DNA from: an uncultured Rhodoplanes sp.
Lineage (GTDB): Bacteria; Pseudomonadota; Alphaproteobacteria; Rhizobiales; Xanthobacteraceae
Length of the DNA: 10,969 nucleotides
Direction of reading: 5' to 3'
NCBI GenBank assembly: GCA_936924235.1
Contig: CAKZHN010000560.1
Span: forward strand, 1-10,969
Shown: positions 1-8,697 of the stretch, piece by piece
Numbering within the stretch: the first letter of the stretch is position 1
How the letters are laid out: the number at the start of each line of letters is the position of its first letter
Made by a program: the position numbers and the translations under genes
The notes under the pieces: generated by a model
Told to the model about the DNA's origin: nothing
Seen by the model: only the letters and a program-made list of their open reading frames with translations
Database searches by the model: none

Positions 1-6
1 CGATCT
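1..6. other. Probable residual Illumina adapter bases at the left contig end
   Basis: The first six bases, CGATCT, are the last six of the common Illumina adapter arm, and the window ends with the mirror image AGATCG. On the minus strand the last genuine base would be the T at position 7, after a Val-Ala codon pair. The next residue in this protein family is normally Tyr (TAY), as in E. coli PaoC, where the matching segment reads DATYTTP. Adding AGATCG to that T yields TAG, an apparent stop after 182 codons of a protein normally over 700 residues long. An assembly artefact explains this better than a nonsense mutation. Six bases could match by chance at one end, but matching at both ends in the correct orientation is unlikely. 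Confidence 0.75.
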
Positions 7-553
7 AGGCGACGTCGATCATGGCGTCGGCCTCGGCGAGCGCATTCAACGCGTCGCCGGCCTGCGGCAGGTCCTTTGTCTTCGCCGGGACCTCGCTGCC
101 GTCGGCCTCCACGGCGCCGGGCGAGCCGAAAGTCGCGCTGGGCTGCTCGGCGCGGTATTCGATCTTCACGAGGCCTGCCGCCTCGCGGGCGGCCTCGAAG
201 GTGTCGGCGACCACCATGGCGACGATCTGGCCGTCATGATGGACTTCCGGCCCGAGCTTCTGCATCGATGTCGCGGCGCCGCCGCCACCACCGGAATAGG
301 GGACGGGCTTCAACTCGCCGGTGTTCTCGTGGGTGAAGATCTCGAGCACGCCCGGCACCGCCCGGGCGTTGTCGAGAAAGAGCCGCGCGATGCGGCCGCG
401 TGCGATCGAGCTCGTCACCAGATACCCATAGGCCATGTTGCCGGCCGGGAAGTCGGAGGCGTAGCGCGCCTCGCCGGTGACCTTCTGGCGCGCGTCGACG
501 CGCGGAGCGGGCTCGCCCATATTGGCGAGCGGAGCGGGGGCGGCACGGTTCAT
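7..553 (-). CDS. paoC: Aldehyde oxidoreductase molybdopterin-binding subunit (PaoC-like), N-terminal part
   Basis: This is the first 182 residues of a xanthine-dehydrogenase-family molybdopterin subunit, the large catalytic subunit that oxidises aldehydes to carboxylic acids at a molybdenum cofactor. Family hallmarks visible are the N-terminal GEPAPRVDARQKVTGEARYA block (residues 13-32), the segment from AYGYLVTSSIARGRI through PGVLEIFT, and EVHHDGQIVAMVVADTFEAA followed by VKIEY. Homologues run to roughly 730-770 residues, so about three quarters lie beyond the left edge. The apparent TAG at 7..5 is probably adapter sequence. The ATG at 553..551 is chosen because a GGAG lies 7 nt upstream and the FAD subunit stops one base earlier (TGACATG). 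The reading frame runs open upstream to 757, but that part only shadows the FAD gene. An in-frame ATG at residue 12 is a weaker alternative start. There is no signal peptide of its own; it probably rides with the Tat-exported 2Fe-2S subunit. Confidence 0.9.
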
Positions 554-554
554 G

Positions 555-1583
555 TCAGATCTCCAGGGCGGCGGCTTGCTGCAAGGCGCGGGCGAGCGTG
601 CGCTTGCCGAGCTCGATCTTGAATGCGTTGTGCTTGCGGGGGCTCGCCTCCGCGAAGGCGGCGTCGGCCGCTTCGGCGAGTGCATCTTCGTCGAGTTTGC
701 GGCCTTTGAGCTTCGCTTCGGCCTCCTGCGAACGCCACGGCACGGTGGCGACGCCACCGAGCGCGATGCGCGCGTCCCTCACGGTGCCGTCGTCGAGGTC
801 GAGAGCCACCGCGGCCGAGGCCAGCGCGAACTCGTAGGATTCGCGGTCGCGGATTTTCAGGAACAGCGAGCGCCGCGCAAACGGCGTTTCCGGAATCTCG
901 AACGCAATGATCAGGTCGCCCGGCGCAAGCGTGTGCTCGACGTTCGGCGTGTTGCCGGGCACGCGATGCAGCGTCGCGAACGGGACGACGCGCGCGCCGT
1001 TGCGGCCGTTGATCTCGACCTGGGCGTCCAGCGCGGTCAGCGCCTGGGCGAAATCGCCCGGATAGCTCGCAATGCAGTCGCCGCTGATGCCGAGCACCGC
1101 GTGCGCCCGGTTGATGCCGTCCATGGCGGCGCAGCCGGAGCCGGGGCTCCGCTTGTTGCAGTCCGGATAGGAGGTGTCGCGGAAGTAGGTGCAGCGGGTG
1201 CGCTGGAGCACGTTGCCGCCGAGCGACGCCATGTTGCGGATCTGGGTGCTGGCGGCGAGCGACAGCGACTGCGCGATCACCGGATATCTCTCGATGATGT
1301 CCGGGTGCTCGGCGGCGTCCGACATGCGCACCATGGCGCCGAGCCGCAACCCGCGCGGGCCAAGCTCGATCTGGCCGAGGTTGTCGGTGGGCAGGCTGTT
1401 GATGTCGATGACCGCAGAGGGCTGCATGACCCCGAGCTTCATCAGGTCCATGAGCGTGGTGCCGCCGGCGAGATACTGGCTGCCGCGCGAGCGCTCGTCG
1501 GAGCCGTCGCTTTCGTTGGCGTTGCCGAAGCCCACGATCGCGGCCTGCGGGCTGTCGGCGCGGATGTACTGGAACGGACGCAT
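555..1583 (-). CDS. paoB: Aldehyde oxidoreductase FAD-binding subunit with 4Fe-4S insert (PaoB-like)
   Basis: This 342-residue protein is the FAD subunit of the molybdenum hydroxylase complex. It passes electrons from the 2Fe-2S clusters to FAD and on to the acceptor. The FAD-domain motifs are LAGGTTLMDLMK (38-49) and NMASLGGNVLQRTRC (117-131). The segment 131-170 carries four cysteines (131, 142, 151, 170) in a CTYFRDTSYPDCNKRSPGSGC-type loop. E. coli PaoB (YagS) has the same loop, and there it holds an additional 4Fe-4S cluster that classical xanthine dehydrogenases lack. The C-terminal part (from about 230) fits the CO-dehydrogenase flavoprotein C-terminal domain, with IRDRESYEFALASAAVAL and ARIALGGVATVPWR. 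The start ATG overlaps the upstream stop by one base (TGATG) and has GGAG 7 nt upstream, which indicates translational coupling. Length is normal for the family, and no frameshift was seen. Confidence 0.93.
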   Translation of the reverse strand: MRPFQYIRADSPQAAIVGFGNANESDGSDERSRGSQYLAGGTTLMDLMKLGVMQPSAVIDINSLPTDNLGQIELGPRGLRLGAMVRMSDAAEHPDIIERYPVIAQSLSLAASTQIRNMASLGGNVLQRTRCTYFRDTSYPDCNKRSPGSGCAAMDGINRAHAVLGISGDCIASYPGDFAQALTALDAQVEINGRNGARVVPFATLHRVPGNTPNVEHTLAPGDLIIAFEIPETPFARRSLFLKIRDRESYEFALASAAVALDLDDGTVRDARIALGGVATVPWRSQEAEAKLKGRKLDEDALAEAADAAFAEASPRKHNAFKIELGKRTLARALQQAAALEI

Positions 1584-2197
1584 CAGCCTTCTCCCATCTC
1601 GAAGCTCGCCTGCTTGATGGCGTCGACGATGTTAGGATAGGCGGCGCAGCGACAGAGGTTGCCGCTCATGTACTCGCGGATGGCGGCGTCGCTCCTGGCG
1701 TGACCTTCTTTCACGCAAGCCACCGCCGCCATGATCTGCCCGGGCGTGCAGTAGCCGCATTGGAAGGCGTCGTTGTCGACGAAAGCCTGTTGCATCGGAT
1801 GCAGCTTGCCGTCGCGGCCGGCGAGGCCTTCGATGGTGGTGATGTCCTGGCCTTCGACGCTGGCCGCGAGCGTCAGGCACGACAGTGCGCTGCGCCCGTT
1901 GATGTGCACCGTGCAGGCGCCGCACTGGCCGTGGTCGCAGCCTTTCTTGGTGCCGGTGAGGCCGACATGCTCGCGCAGCGCATCGAGCAGGCTGGTTCGG
2001 ATGTCGACGTTCAGCCGTTGGCGGTCGCCGTTGATCCGCATCGTGAGCTGCACAGCGTCGCGCGGATCGGGCGCGGCTGCCGATGAAACATTGGCTTTCG
2101 CGTTGCCGCGATCCAGAAGCGTGGCCGACATCGTGGACACCACCGTGGTTGTGAGGAAATTGCGCCGGTTCCAGACCGGCGATTCCGGAGACGTCAT
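1583..2197 (-). CDS. paoA: Tat-exported 2Fe-2S subunit of aldehyde oxidoreductase (PaoA-like)
   Basis: This 204-residue protein is the small electron-transfer subunit with two 2Fe-2S clusters. A plant-type ferredoxin domain binds the first cluster with C87, C92, C95 and C107 (GCDHGQCGACT, then SCL). A C-terminal helical domain binds the second with C147, C150, C182 and C184 (CGYCTPGQ and NLCRCAAY). The N-terminus is a twin-arginine signal: NRRNFL (10-15), a hydrophobic run (16-28), and a possible AxA cleavage site near residue 35 (NAKA-N). E. coli PaoA also carries a Tat signal and exports its partner subunits with it, so the complex is inferred to work in the periplasm. The E. coli motif NICRCGAY reads NLCRCAAY here, and all ligand cysteines are kept. 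The ATG is preceded by a strong GGAGGAG. It is the first gene of the operon and lies behind an EcfG-type promoter. Confidence 0.93.
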   Translation of the reverse strand: MTSPESPVWNRRNFLTTTVVSTMSATLLDRGNAKANVSSAAAPDPRDAVQLTMRINGDRQRLNVDIRTSLLDALREHVGLTGTKKGCDHGQCGACTVHINGRSALSCLTLAASVEGQDITTIEGLAGRDGKLHPMQQAFVDNDAFQCGYCTPGQIMAAVACVKEGHARSDAAIREYMSGNLCRCAAYPNIVDAIKQASFEMGEG

Positions 2198-2202
2198 CTG
2201 CT

Positions 2203-2225
2203 CCTCCGCTGCGTAAGCGCGGAAG
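2203..2225 (-). promoter_or_regulatory. Possible Shine-Dalgarno-masking hairpin in the paoA leader
   Basis: On the minus strand CTTCCGC (2225..2219) can pair with GCGGAGG (2209..2203) across a 9-nt loop, giving seven pairs including one T-G wobble. The right arm includes the GGAGG of the paoA ribosome binding site; a second GAG of the purine tract stays free. Such folding could limit translation initiation, but short GC-rich stems are common by chance in a genome of this composition. Confidence 0.3.
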
Positions 2226-2263
2226 ACTCAATGCCCCGCTGTCGAGCCGTCCGTCCCTGACTG

Positions 2264-2288
2264 AACGTTCGCGCTTGGGCGTTGTTCC
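2264..2288 (-). promoter_or_regulatory. EcfG (general stress sigma factor) promoter for the paoABC operon
   Basis: On the minus strand GGAAC (2288..2284) is followed after exactly 16 bases by CGTT (2267..2264). This matches the alphaproteobacterial general-stress consensus GGAAC-N16/17-CGTT read by EcfG/RpoE2/SigT-type sigma factors. It lies in the 124-bp gap between glgA and paoA and points toward paoA. Transcription would begin near 2257, giving a leader of about 60 nt that includes the hairpin over the paoA ribosome binding site. The match is exact in both boxes; activity is inferred. Confidence 0.72.
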
Positions 2289-2310
2289 GCGCCGCAGCGC
2301 GGCGGCGCGG
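2287..2310 (-). terminator. GC-rich hairpin just after glgA, possible weak terminator
   Basis: A perfect 9-bp inverted repeat (arms 2287-2295 and 2302-2310, loop of 6) begins about 12 bases after the glgA stop codon. On the minus strand the arms are CCGCGCCGC and GCGGCGCGG. No T-run follows, so it is not a classical intrinsic terminator and could be a transcript-stabilising or attenuating stem. Its distal arm overlaps the first bases of the GGAAC box of the pao promoter. Confidence 0.35.
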
Positions 2311-2321
2311 GGCGAGGCGGG

Positions 2322-3740
2322 TCAGCCGCCAACGCGCTGATACAGCGCGTGATAAAGCGGCGCCGAGTTGTTCCAGCCGAAACTCTGCGTCATGGCCTGC
2401 GCTCGCATTAAATTGAACTTCTGCTTGCGGCCGAAGGTGGCGAAGGCCCGGCAGATCGCGCCGAGAAACGATTCCGCCGACGGTTCGTGGAACAGGAATC
2501 CGGTGTGGCCGTCGACGATGGTGTCGGCGAGCCCGCCGGTGCGATGGCCGATCGGCAGCGAGCCGAAGCGCTGCGCGTACATCTGGCTCAGGCCGCATGG
2601 CTCGAAGCGCGACGGCATCAACGTGAAGTCGCTGCCGGCGAAGATGCGGCGTGCTTCGCCGCTCTTGAAGCGGATGGCGACAGCGATCGATTCCGGCCTT
2701 CGCCGTTGCGCCGCCTGCAGCGCCCGCTCGAACTGCGGCTCACCTTGGCCCATCACCACGATCTGGCCGCCCGACGCGATAATGGTTTCGGCCGCCGACA
2801 GCACCAGGTCGACGCCCTTCTGGTGCACCAGCCGCGCCACCAGTCCGAAAAGCGGCCCGCGCGACAGCGCGAGCCCGAATTCCTTGCGCACGTGGTCCGA
2901 GTTGGCCCGTTTGCCTTTCCACTCTCCCGGACTGAACTGACTCGAGAGCTCCGGGCAACGGCTCGGATCCCAGGTCTCGTCGATGCCGTTGAGGATGCCC
3001 GTGAGTTCGTTGGCGCGGGCGCGCTTGGCCAGCACGCCTTCGAGTCCGCAGCCGAACTTCGGCGTCACGATCTCGCGCGCGTAGTTGGCGCTCACGGTGG
3101 TCAGATGCGTCGAATAGACCAGTCCGGCCTTGAGAAACGACACCTTGTCGTAGAACTCGACGCCGTCGATGTGAAACGCGCTTTCGGGAGCGCCGATGCG
3201 GCCGAGCGTGTGCTTCGGGAACACGCCCTGATAGGCGAGATTGTGGATCGTCAGGATCGACGGGATATTACGGCTCTGCCAGGCCAGATAGGCCGGAATC
3301 AGCGCCGACTGCCAGTCGTTGGCGTGGATGATGTCGGCGCGCCAGTTGGGGTCGACAAGGCCTGCCGCCAGCAGCGCCGCGACCGAGGCAAAGCGCGCAA
3401 AGCGGATGTCGTTGTCGGGCCAGTCCTGGCCGTTCGGCCCGCAATAGGGATTGCCGTCGCGCTCGTAAAGCTCCGCACAGAGCAGGACATACACGGTGAG
3501 GCCGTCGGCGGTCGCTGTCTTGCCCACGGAACATGCAGGGAGTTGGGCGAGCGCCGGACAACGGCCGACGATTTCCATGTCGTTGAGACGGGAGAGAACG
3601 TCGCGATAGCCGGGAAGGAAGACCCTGACGTCTGCCAGGGGCCGGAGCGCTCTCGGCAGCGCGGCGGACACTGCCCCCAGTCCCCCGACCTGCACGAAGT
3701 CATCGATTTCTGAAGTGGCGAAGAGAACCCGCGAAGCCAT
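2322..3740 (-). CDS. glgA: Glycogen synthase, GT5 family, ADP-glucose type
   Basis: This 472-residue protein is a GT5 glycogen synthase, extending alpha-1,4-glucan from ADP-glucose in the cytoplasm. Features visible are the N-terminal GGLGAVSAALPRAL (19-32), HANDWQ (139-144), TIHNLAYQG with the conserved His166, VARLVHQKG with Arg303 and Lys308, and SRFEPCGLSQMY with catalytic Glu380, followed by RTGGLADT. One key position deviates: the Lys-X-Gly-Gly motif that contacts ADP-glucose reads Gln17-Val-Gly-Gly (codon CAG, 3692..3690). Length is near the usual 475-490. The ATG at 3740 is preferred over the in-frame GTG at 3764 because MASRVLFATSE matches the family start and the GTG would lie upstream of the start site predicted from the EcfG promoter. 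No clear ribosome binding site precedes the ATG. The gene stands alone between DUF3309 and the pao operon; glgC is not in the window. Confidence 0.93.
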   Translation of the reverse strand: MASRVLFATSEIDDFVQVGGLGAVSAALPRALRPLADVRVFLPGYRDVLSRLNDMEIVGRCPALAQLPACSVGKTATADGLTVYVLLCAELYERDGNPYCGPNGQDWPDNDIRFARFASVAALLAAGLVDPNWRADIIHANDWQSALIPAYLAWQSRNIPSILTIHNLAYQGVFPKHTLGRIGAPESAFHIDGVEFYDKVSFLKAGLVYSTHLTTVSANYAREIVTPKFGCGLEGVLAKRARANELTGILNGIDETWDPSRCPELSSQFSPGEWKGKRANSDHVRKEFGLALSRGPLFGLVARLVHQKGVDLVLSAAETIIASGGQIVVMGQGEPQFERALQAAQRRRPESIAVAIRFKSGEARRIFAGSDFTLMPSRFEPCGLSQMYAQRFGSLPIGHRTGGLADTIVDGHTGFLFHEPSAESFLGAICRAFATFGRKQKFNLMRAQAMTQSFGWNNSAPLYHALYQRVGG

Positions 3741-3766
3741 CTGCACTACCCGCGCCCGGAACACTC

Positions 3767-3792
3767 AACGCTGCGGTGCGAAGAAGTGTTCC
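3767..3792 (-). promoter_or_regulatory. EcfG (general stress sigma factor) promoter for glgA
   Basis: On the minus strand GGAAC (3792..3788), a 17-base spacer, then CGTT (3770..3767) exactly fits the EcfG-class consensus. The expected start site, about 6-7 bases after CGTT, is near 3760. That leaves a leader of about 20 nt to the glgA ATG at 3740 and excludes the GTG at 3764 as a start codon for this transcript. It lies in the intergenic region and points into glgA. Confidence 0.75.
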
Positions 3793-3828
3793 GCTCATTC
3801 GTAGGGCAGAGTGCAAAAACATGCAGCT

Positions 3829-3850
3829 GAATGTCGGATGGTGGACATTC
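3829..3850. repeat. Perfect 7-bp inverted repeat upstream of the glgA promoter
   Basis: GAATGTC (3829-3835) and GACATTC (3844-3850) form a perfect dyad with an 8-base spacer, about 37 bp upstream of the -35 box of the glgA promoter. Arm centres are 15 bp apart, a spacing compatible with a dimeric regulator, although the element could also be a small hairpin or chance. The rest of 3741-3908 holds no credible gene; the few short frames there lack ribosome binding sites or run into glgA or the terminator. Confidence 0.4.
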
Positions 3851-3908
3851 GGGCCGGCTTCGTCGTGTCGTTCGATACCGCGATGATCAAAAGAGAATTA
3901 CAATGAGA

Positions 3909-3940
3909 GAAGAGCGGCACCCGTGAGGATGCCGCTCTTC
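3909..3940 (-). terminator. Hairpin terminator after the DUF3309 gene
   Basis: GAAGAGCGGCA (3909-3919) and TGCCGCTCTTC (3930-3940) are a perfect 11-bp inverted repeat. On the minus strand the loop can close further by a T-G and two C-G pairs to a four-base loop. It begins 6 bases after the DUF3309 stop. The downstream minus-strand sequence is T-rich (TCTCATTGTAATTCTCTTTT) but not a pure T-run. It probably ends the DUF3309 transcript and any read-through from treY before the glgA promoter. Confidence 0.75.
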
Positions 3941-3946
3941 CAGTCG

Positions 3947-4099
3947 TCAGACCCGTCCCATCAGCACGAGGACCAGAAGCACGACCACGACCAAGCCGAG
4001 GCCGCTTGAGGGATAGTAACCCCAGCCGCGGCTGTATGGCCAAGTCGGCAGTGCGCCGAGCAGGATCAGGATCAAAACGATCAATAAAATTGTGCCCAT
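3947..4099 (-). CDS. DUF3309 family small membrane protein
   Basis: A 50-residue protein begins MGTILLIVLILILL and ends VLVLMGRV. Two hydrophobic segments (about 3-17 and 33-48) flank a short aromatic loop, PTWPYSRGWGYYPSSG (18-33). This layout and the loop are typical of DUF3309, a family of tiny proteins of unknown function found in proteobacteria. The protein is probably an inner-membrane hairpin. The start is well supported: GGAG lies 7 nt before the ATG, an EcfG-like promoter sits about 25 nt upstream, and a strong terminator follows the stop within 10 bases. The gene is an independent unit between treY and glgA. An overlapping minus-strand frame (3795-4169) is a shadow that runs through the terminator. 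The cellular role is unknown; a link to envelope stress is only inferred from the promoter. Confidence 0.88.
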   Translation of the reverse strand: MGTILLIVLILILLGALPTWPYSRGWGYYPSSGLGLVVVVLLVLVLMGRV

Positions 4100-4124
4100 G
4101 ACCAGTCTCCTTGGTTGGGTAAGC

Positions 4125-4150
4125 AACCCAGGAAACGCGGAACTGGTTCC
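4125..4150 (-). promoter_or_regulatory. EcfG-like promoter for the DUF3309 gene
   Basis: On the minus strand GGAAC (4150..4146) is followed after 17 bases by GGTT (4128..4125). The -35 box and spacer are exact; the -10 box differs from CGTT at the least conserved position and keeps GTT. The distance from the -10 box to the start codon (25 bases) is almost the same as at glgA (26 bases), which supports a true promoter. It lies just beyond the treY stop codon. Confidence 0.6.
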
Positions 4151-4192
4151 ATCGCCGGTGATGGAGCATGTATTTTGACGTATCGAGGAGAC

Positions 4193-6933
<2,741 letters not shown>

Positions 6934-6934
<1 letters not shown>

Positions 6935-8697
6935 CAACTCGCTCCGAGCGATACGAACACCGACCATGGCGGCAGCTGGTCCGGCGGTGCGCCGCCCCAC
7001 ACCGGCTGCCCGGACAGAAAATGCGGCCGCTGCTGCGGCTGGGCGCTGAGGTTTGCCAGCAGCGAAAGCTTCTCGCCGGAGCTGAAGCGCCACTGCGCGT
7101 CGAGCACGCCGTCATCGAACCGCGCCCTGCCGTGGCCATTCTCAAGTTGCGGCAGTCTCGGCGTGATGTGCATTTTCCGCGCGGCGATCAGATCGCGCAC
7201 CAGCTTGAGCCGCGCGGCGTGCCAGGGCTTGGGTCGCGCGTCCCAATCAAGTGTCGCAAGCCGCACGGTCGCTTCCGCGAGCGGATCGGGCACCTCGTCG
7301 CGATATTTTTCGTAGGCTTGCGCAAACTCGCGCCGCCGGCCCTCGCGCACGGCCCGCGCGAGATCGCCCTTGAAGTCGCAGAAGAACGGAAACGGCTCGC
7401 GCGCGCCCCATTCGTCGCCCATGAACATCAGCGGCGGCCCCGGCGCGAGCAGCGTCACCGCCAGCGCCGCGTCGATCGCTTCCGGCGGCGCCAGCCCGGT
7501 CAGCCGCTCGCCGAGCGCGCGGTTACCGATCTGGTCGTGGTTCTGCAGGAAGTTCACGACGGCGGTGAGCGGCAGCTTGGCGGTGCTTTCGCCGCGCGGC
7601 TCGCCATCGCGATGCCGCGACGGCTCGCCCTGGTACGCGAAGCCTTGCGCCAGCACCCGCGCCATGTACGGGCCGGGATCGCGATAGTCGATGTAGTAGC
7701 CGGTGGTCTCGCCGGTCAGCGCGACGTGAAAGGCGTGGTGAAAGTCGTCGTTCCACTGCGCGCGGTATTTGCCGCTCGGCGGATCGCTCGCAGGATCGAG
7801 CAGCTCCGCCTGGTTGGCGTCGTTCTCCAGGACGAGATGGACGTGCCGGCCGCTCTGCGCCGCGAGCGCGCCCACTGCTTCGCTCAGCTCGCGAAGCAGG
7901 ATCCCACGGCCCGGCTCGATGATGGCGTGGACCGCATCGAGGCGCAGCCCGTCGAAGCGGAATTCGTCGAGCCAATAAAGCGCGTTTTCGACGGCAAAGC
8001 GCCGCACGACCGGATTCTCGTAGTCGATCGCGCTGCCCCAGGGCGTGTCGGCTTCGGTGAAGAACTGCGGCGCGTAACGGCTGAGATAATTCCCCTCGGG
8101 TCCGAAGTGGTTGTAGACCACGTCGAGAAACACCATCAGGCCTTTGCGATGGGCGGCGTCGATCAGCGCCTTGAGATCGTCGGGACGGCCGTAGGCGCCG
8201 TCAGGCGCGAACAGCAGCACGCCGTCATAGCCCCAGTTCCAGCGCCCGGCGAAATCCGCGACCGGCATCAGCTCGATCGCGGTCAAGCCCGCGTCCACCA
8301 CGTGATCGAGCTTGTCGATCGCGGCGCGGAACGTGCCATCCGGGGTGAAAGTCCCCGTGTGCAGCTCCAGGAATACGCATTCGTGCCACGGCCGGCCCTT
8401 CCAGTCCGAAGCCTTCCAATCGAATGTCGACGGGACGACTTCGCTCGGGCCGTTGACGTCCTCGGGCTGGAAGCGCGACGCCGGATCGGGCACGGCGATC
8501 TCGTCGTCGATGCGAAAGCGATAACGCGTCCCGGGCCCGGCGTCGGGCACCGCAATCGAGAACCAGCCGTAGGCCTCGCGCTGCATCGATCGCGTCTCGT
8601 TCGTCACCAGCGCCACGCTCTTGGCGGCGGGCGCCCACAGCCGGAACGTCACACCGTCACGGGTGAGCAGCGGTCCAAAGCGGCGCTCCGTGTTCAT
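6934..8697 (-). CDS. treZ: Malto-oligosyltrehalose trehalohydrolase
   Basis: This 587-residue GH13 enzyme cleaves trehalose from malto-oligosyl trehalose made by TreY. An N-terminal carbohydrate-binding/E-set region (RFGPLLTRDGVTFRLWAPAAKSVAL, 6-30) precedes the barrel. LDVVYNHFGPEGNYL (191-205) is region I. Nucleophile Asp254 lies in FDGLRLDAVHAI, acid/base Glu291 in LVLENDANQ, and Asp388 in FLQNHDQIGNRA. The PPLMFMGDEWG segment (421-431) and a C-terminal beta domain follow. Length is typical. The ATG at 8697 overlaps the glgX stop as ATGA, a standard coupling arrangement. Its own ribosome binding site is weak, so translation probably depends on glgX; the 39-codon upstream extension of the open frame lies inside glgX and does not resemble the family. 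Confidence 0.96.

Noticed and set aside
5..7. Premature TAG in the molybdopterin subunit read as a pseudogene
   Set aside because: The stop includes bases that look like Illumina adapter at the contig end, and the family residue there is Tyr.
477..1640. A 387-codon plus-strand open frame opposite paoB
   Set aside because: Antisense shadow of the FAD subunit gene with no family resemblance.
3831..3926. A 31-codon plus-strand ATG frame in the glgA upstream region
   Set aside because: No Shine-Dalgarno sequence, it ends inside the terminator stem, and its composition is unremarkable.
4148..4163. Short CCATC/GATGG stem after treY as a terminator
   Set aside because: Only five pairs with no T-run, and it overlaps the GGAAC box of the DUF3309 promoter; too weak to call.
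3795..4169. A 124-codon minus-strand frame overlapping the DUF3309 gene
   Set aside because: It runs through the terminator and promoter elements and is out of frame with the clear DUF3309 protein; its translation resembles no family.
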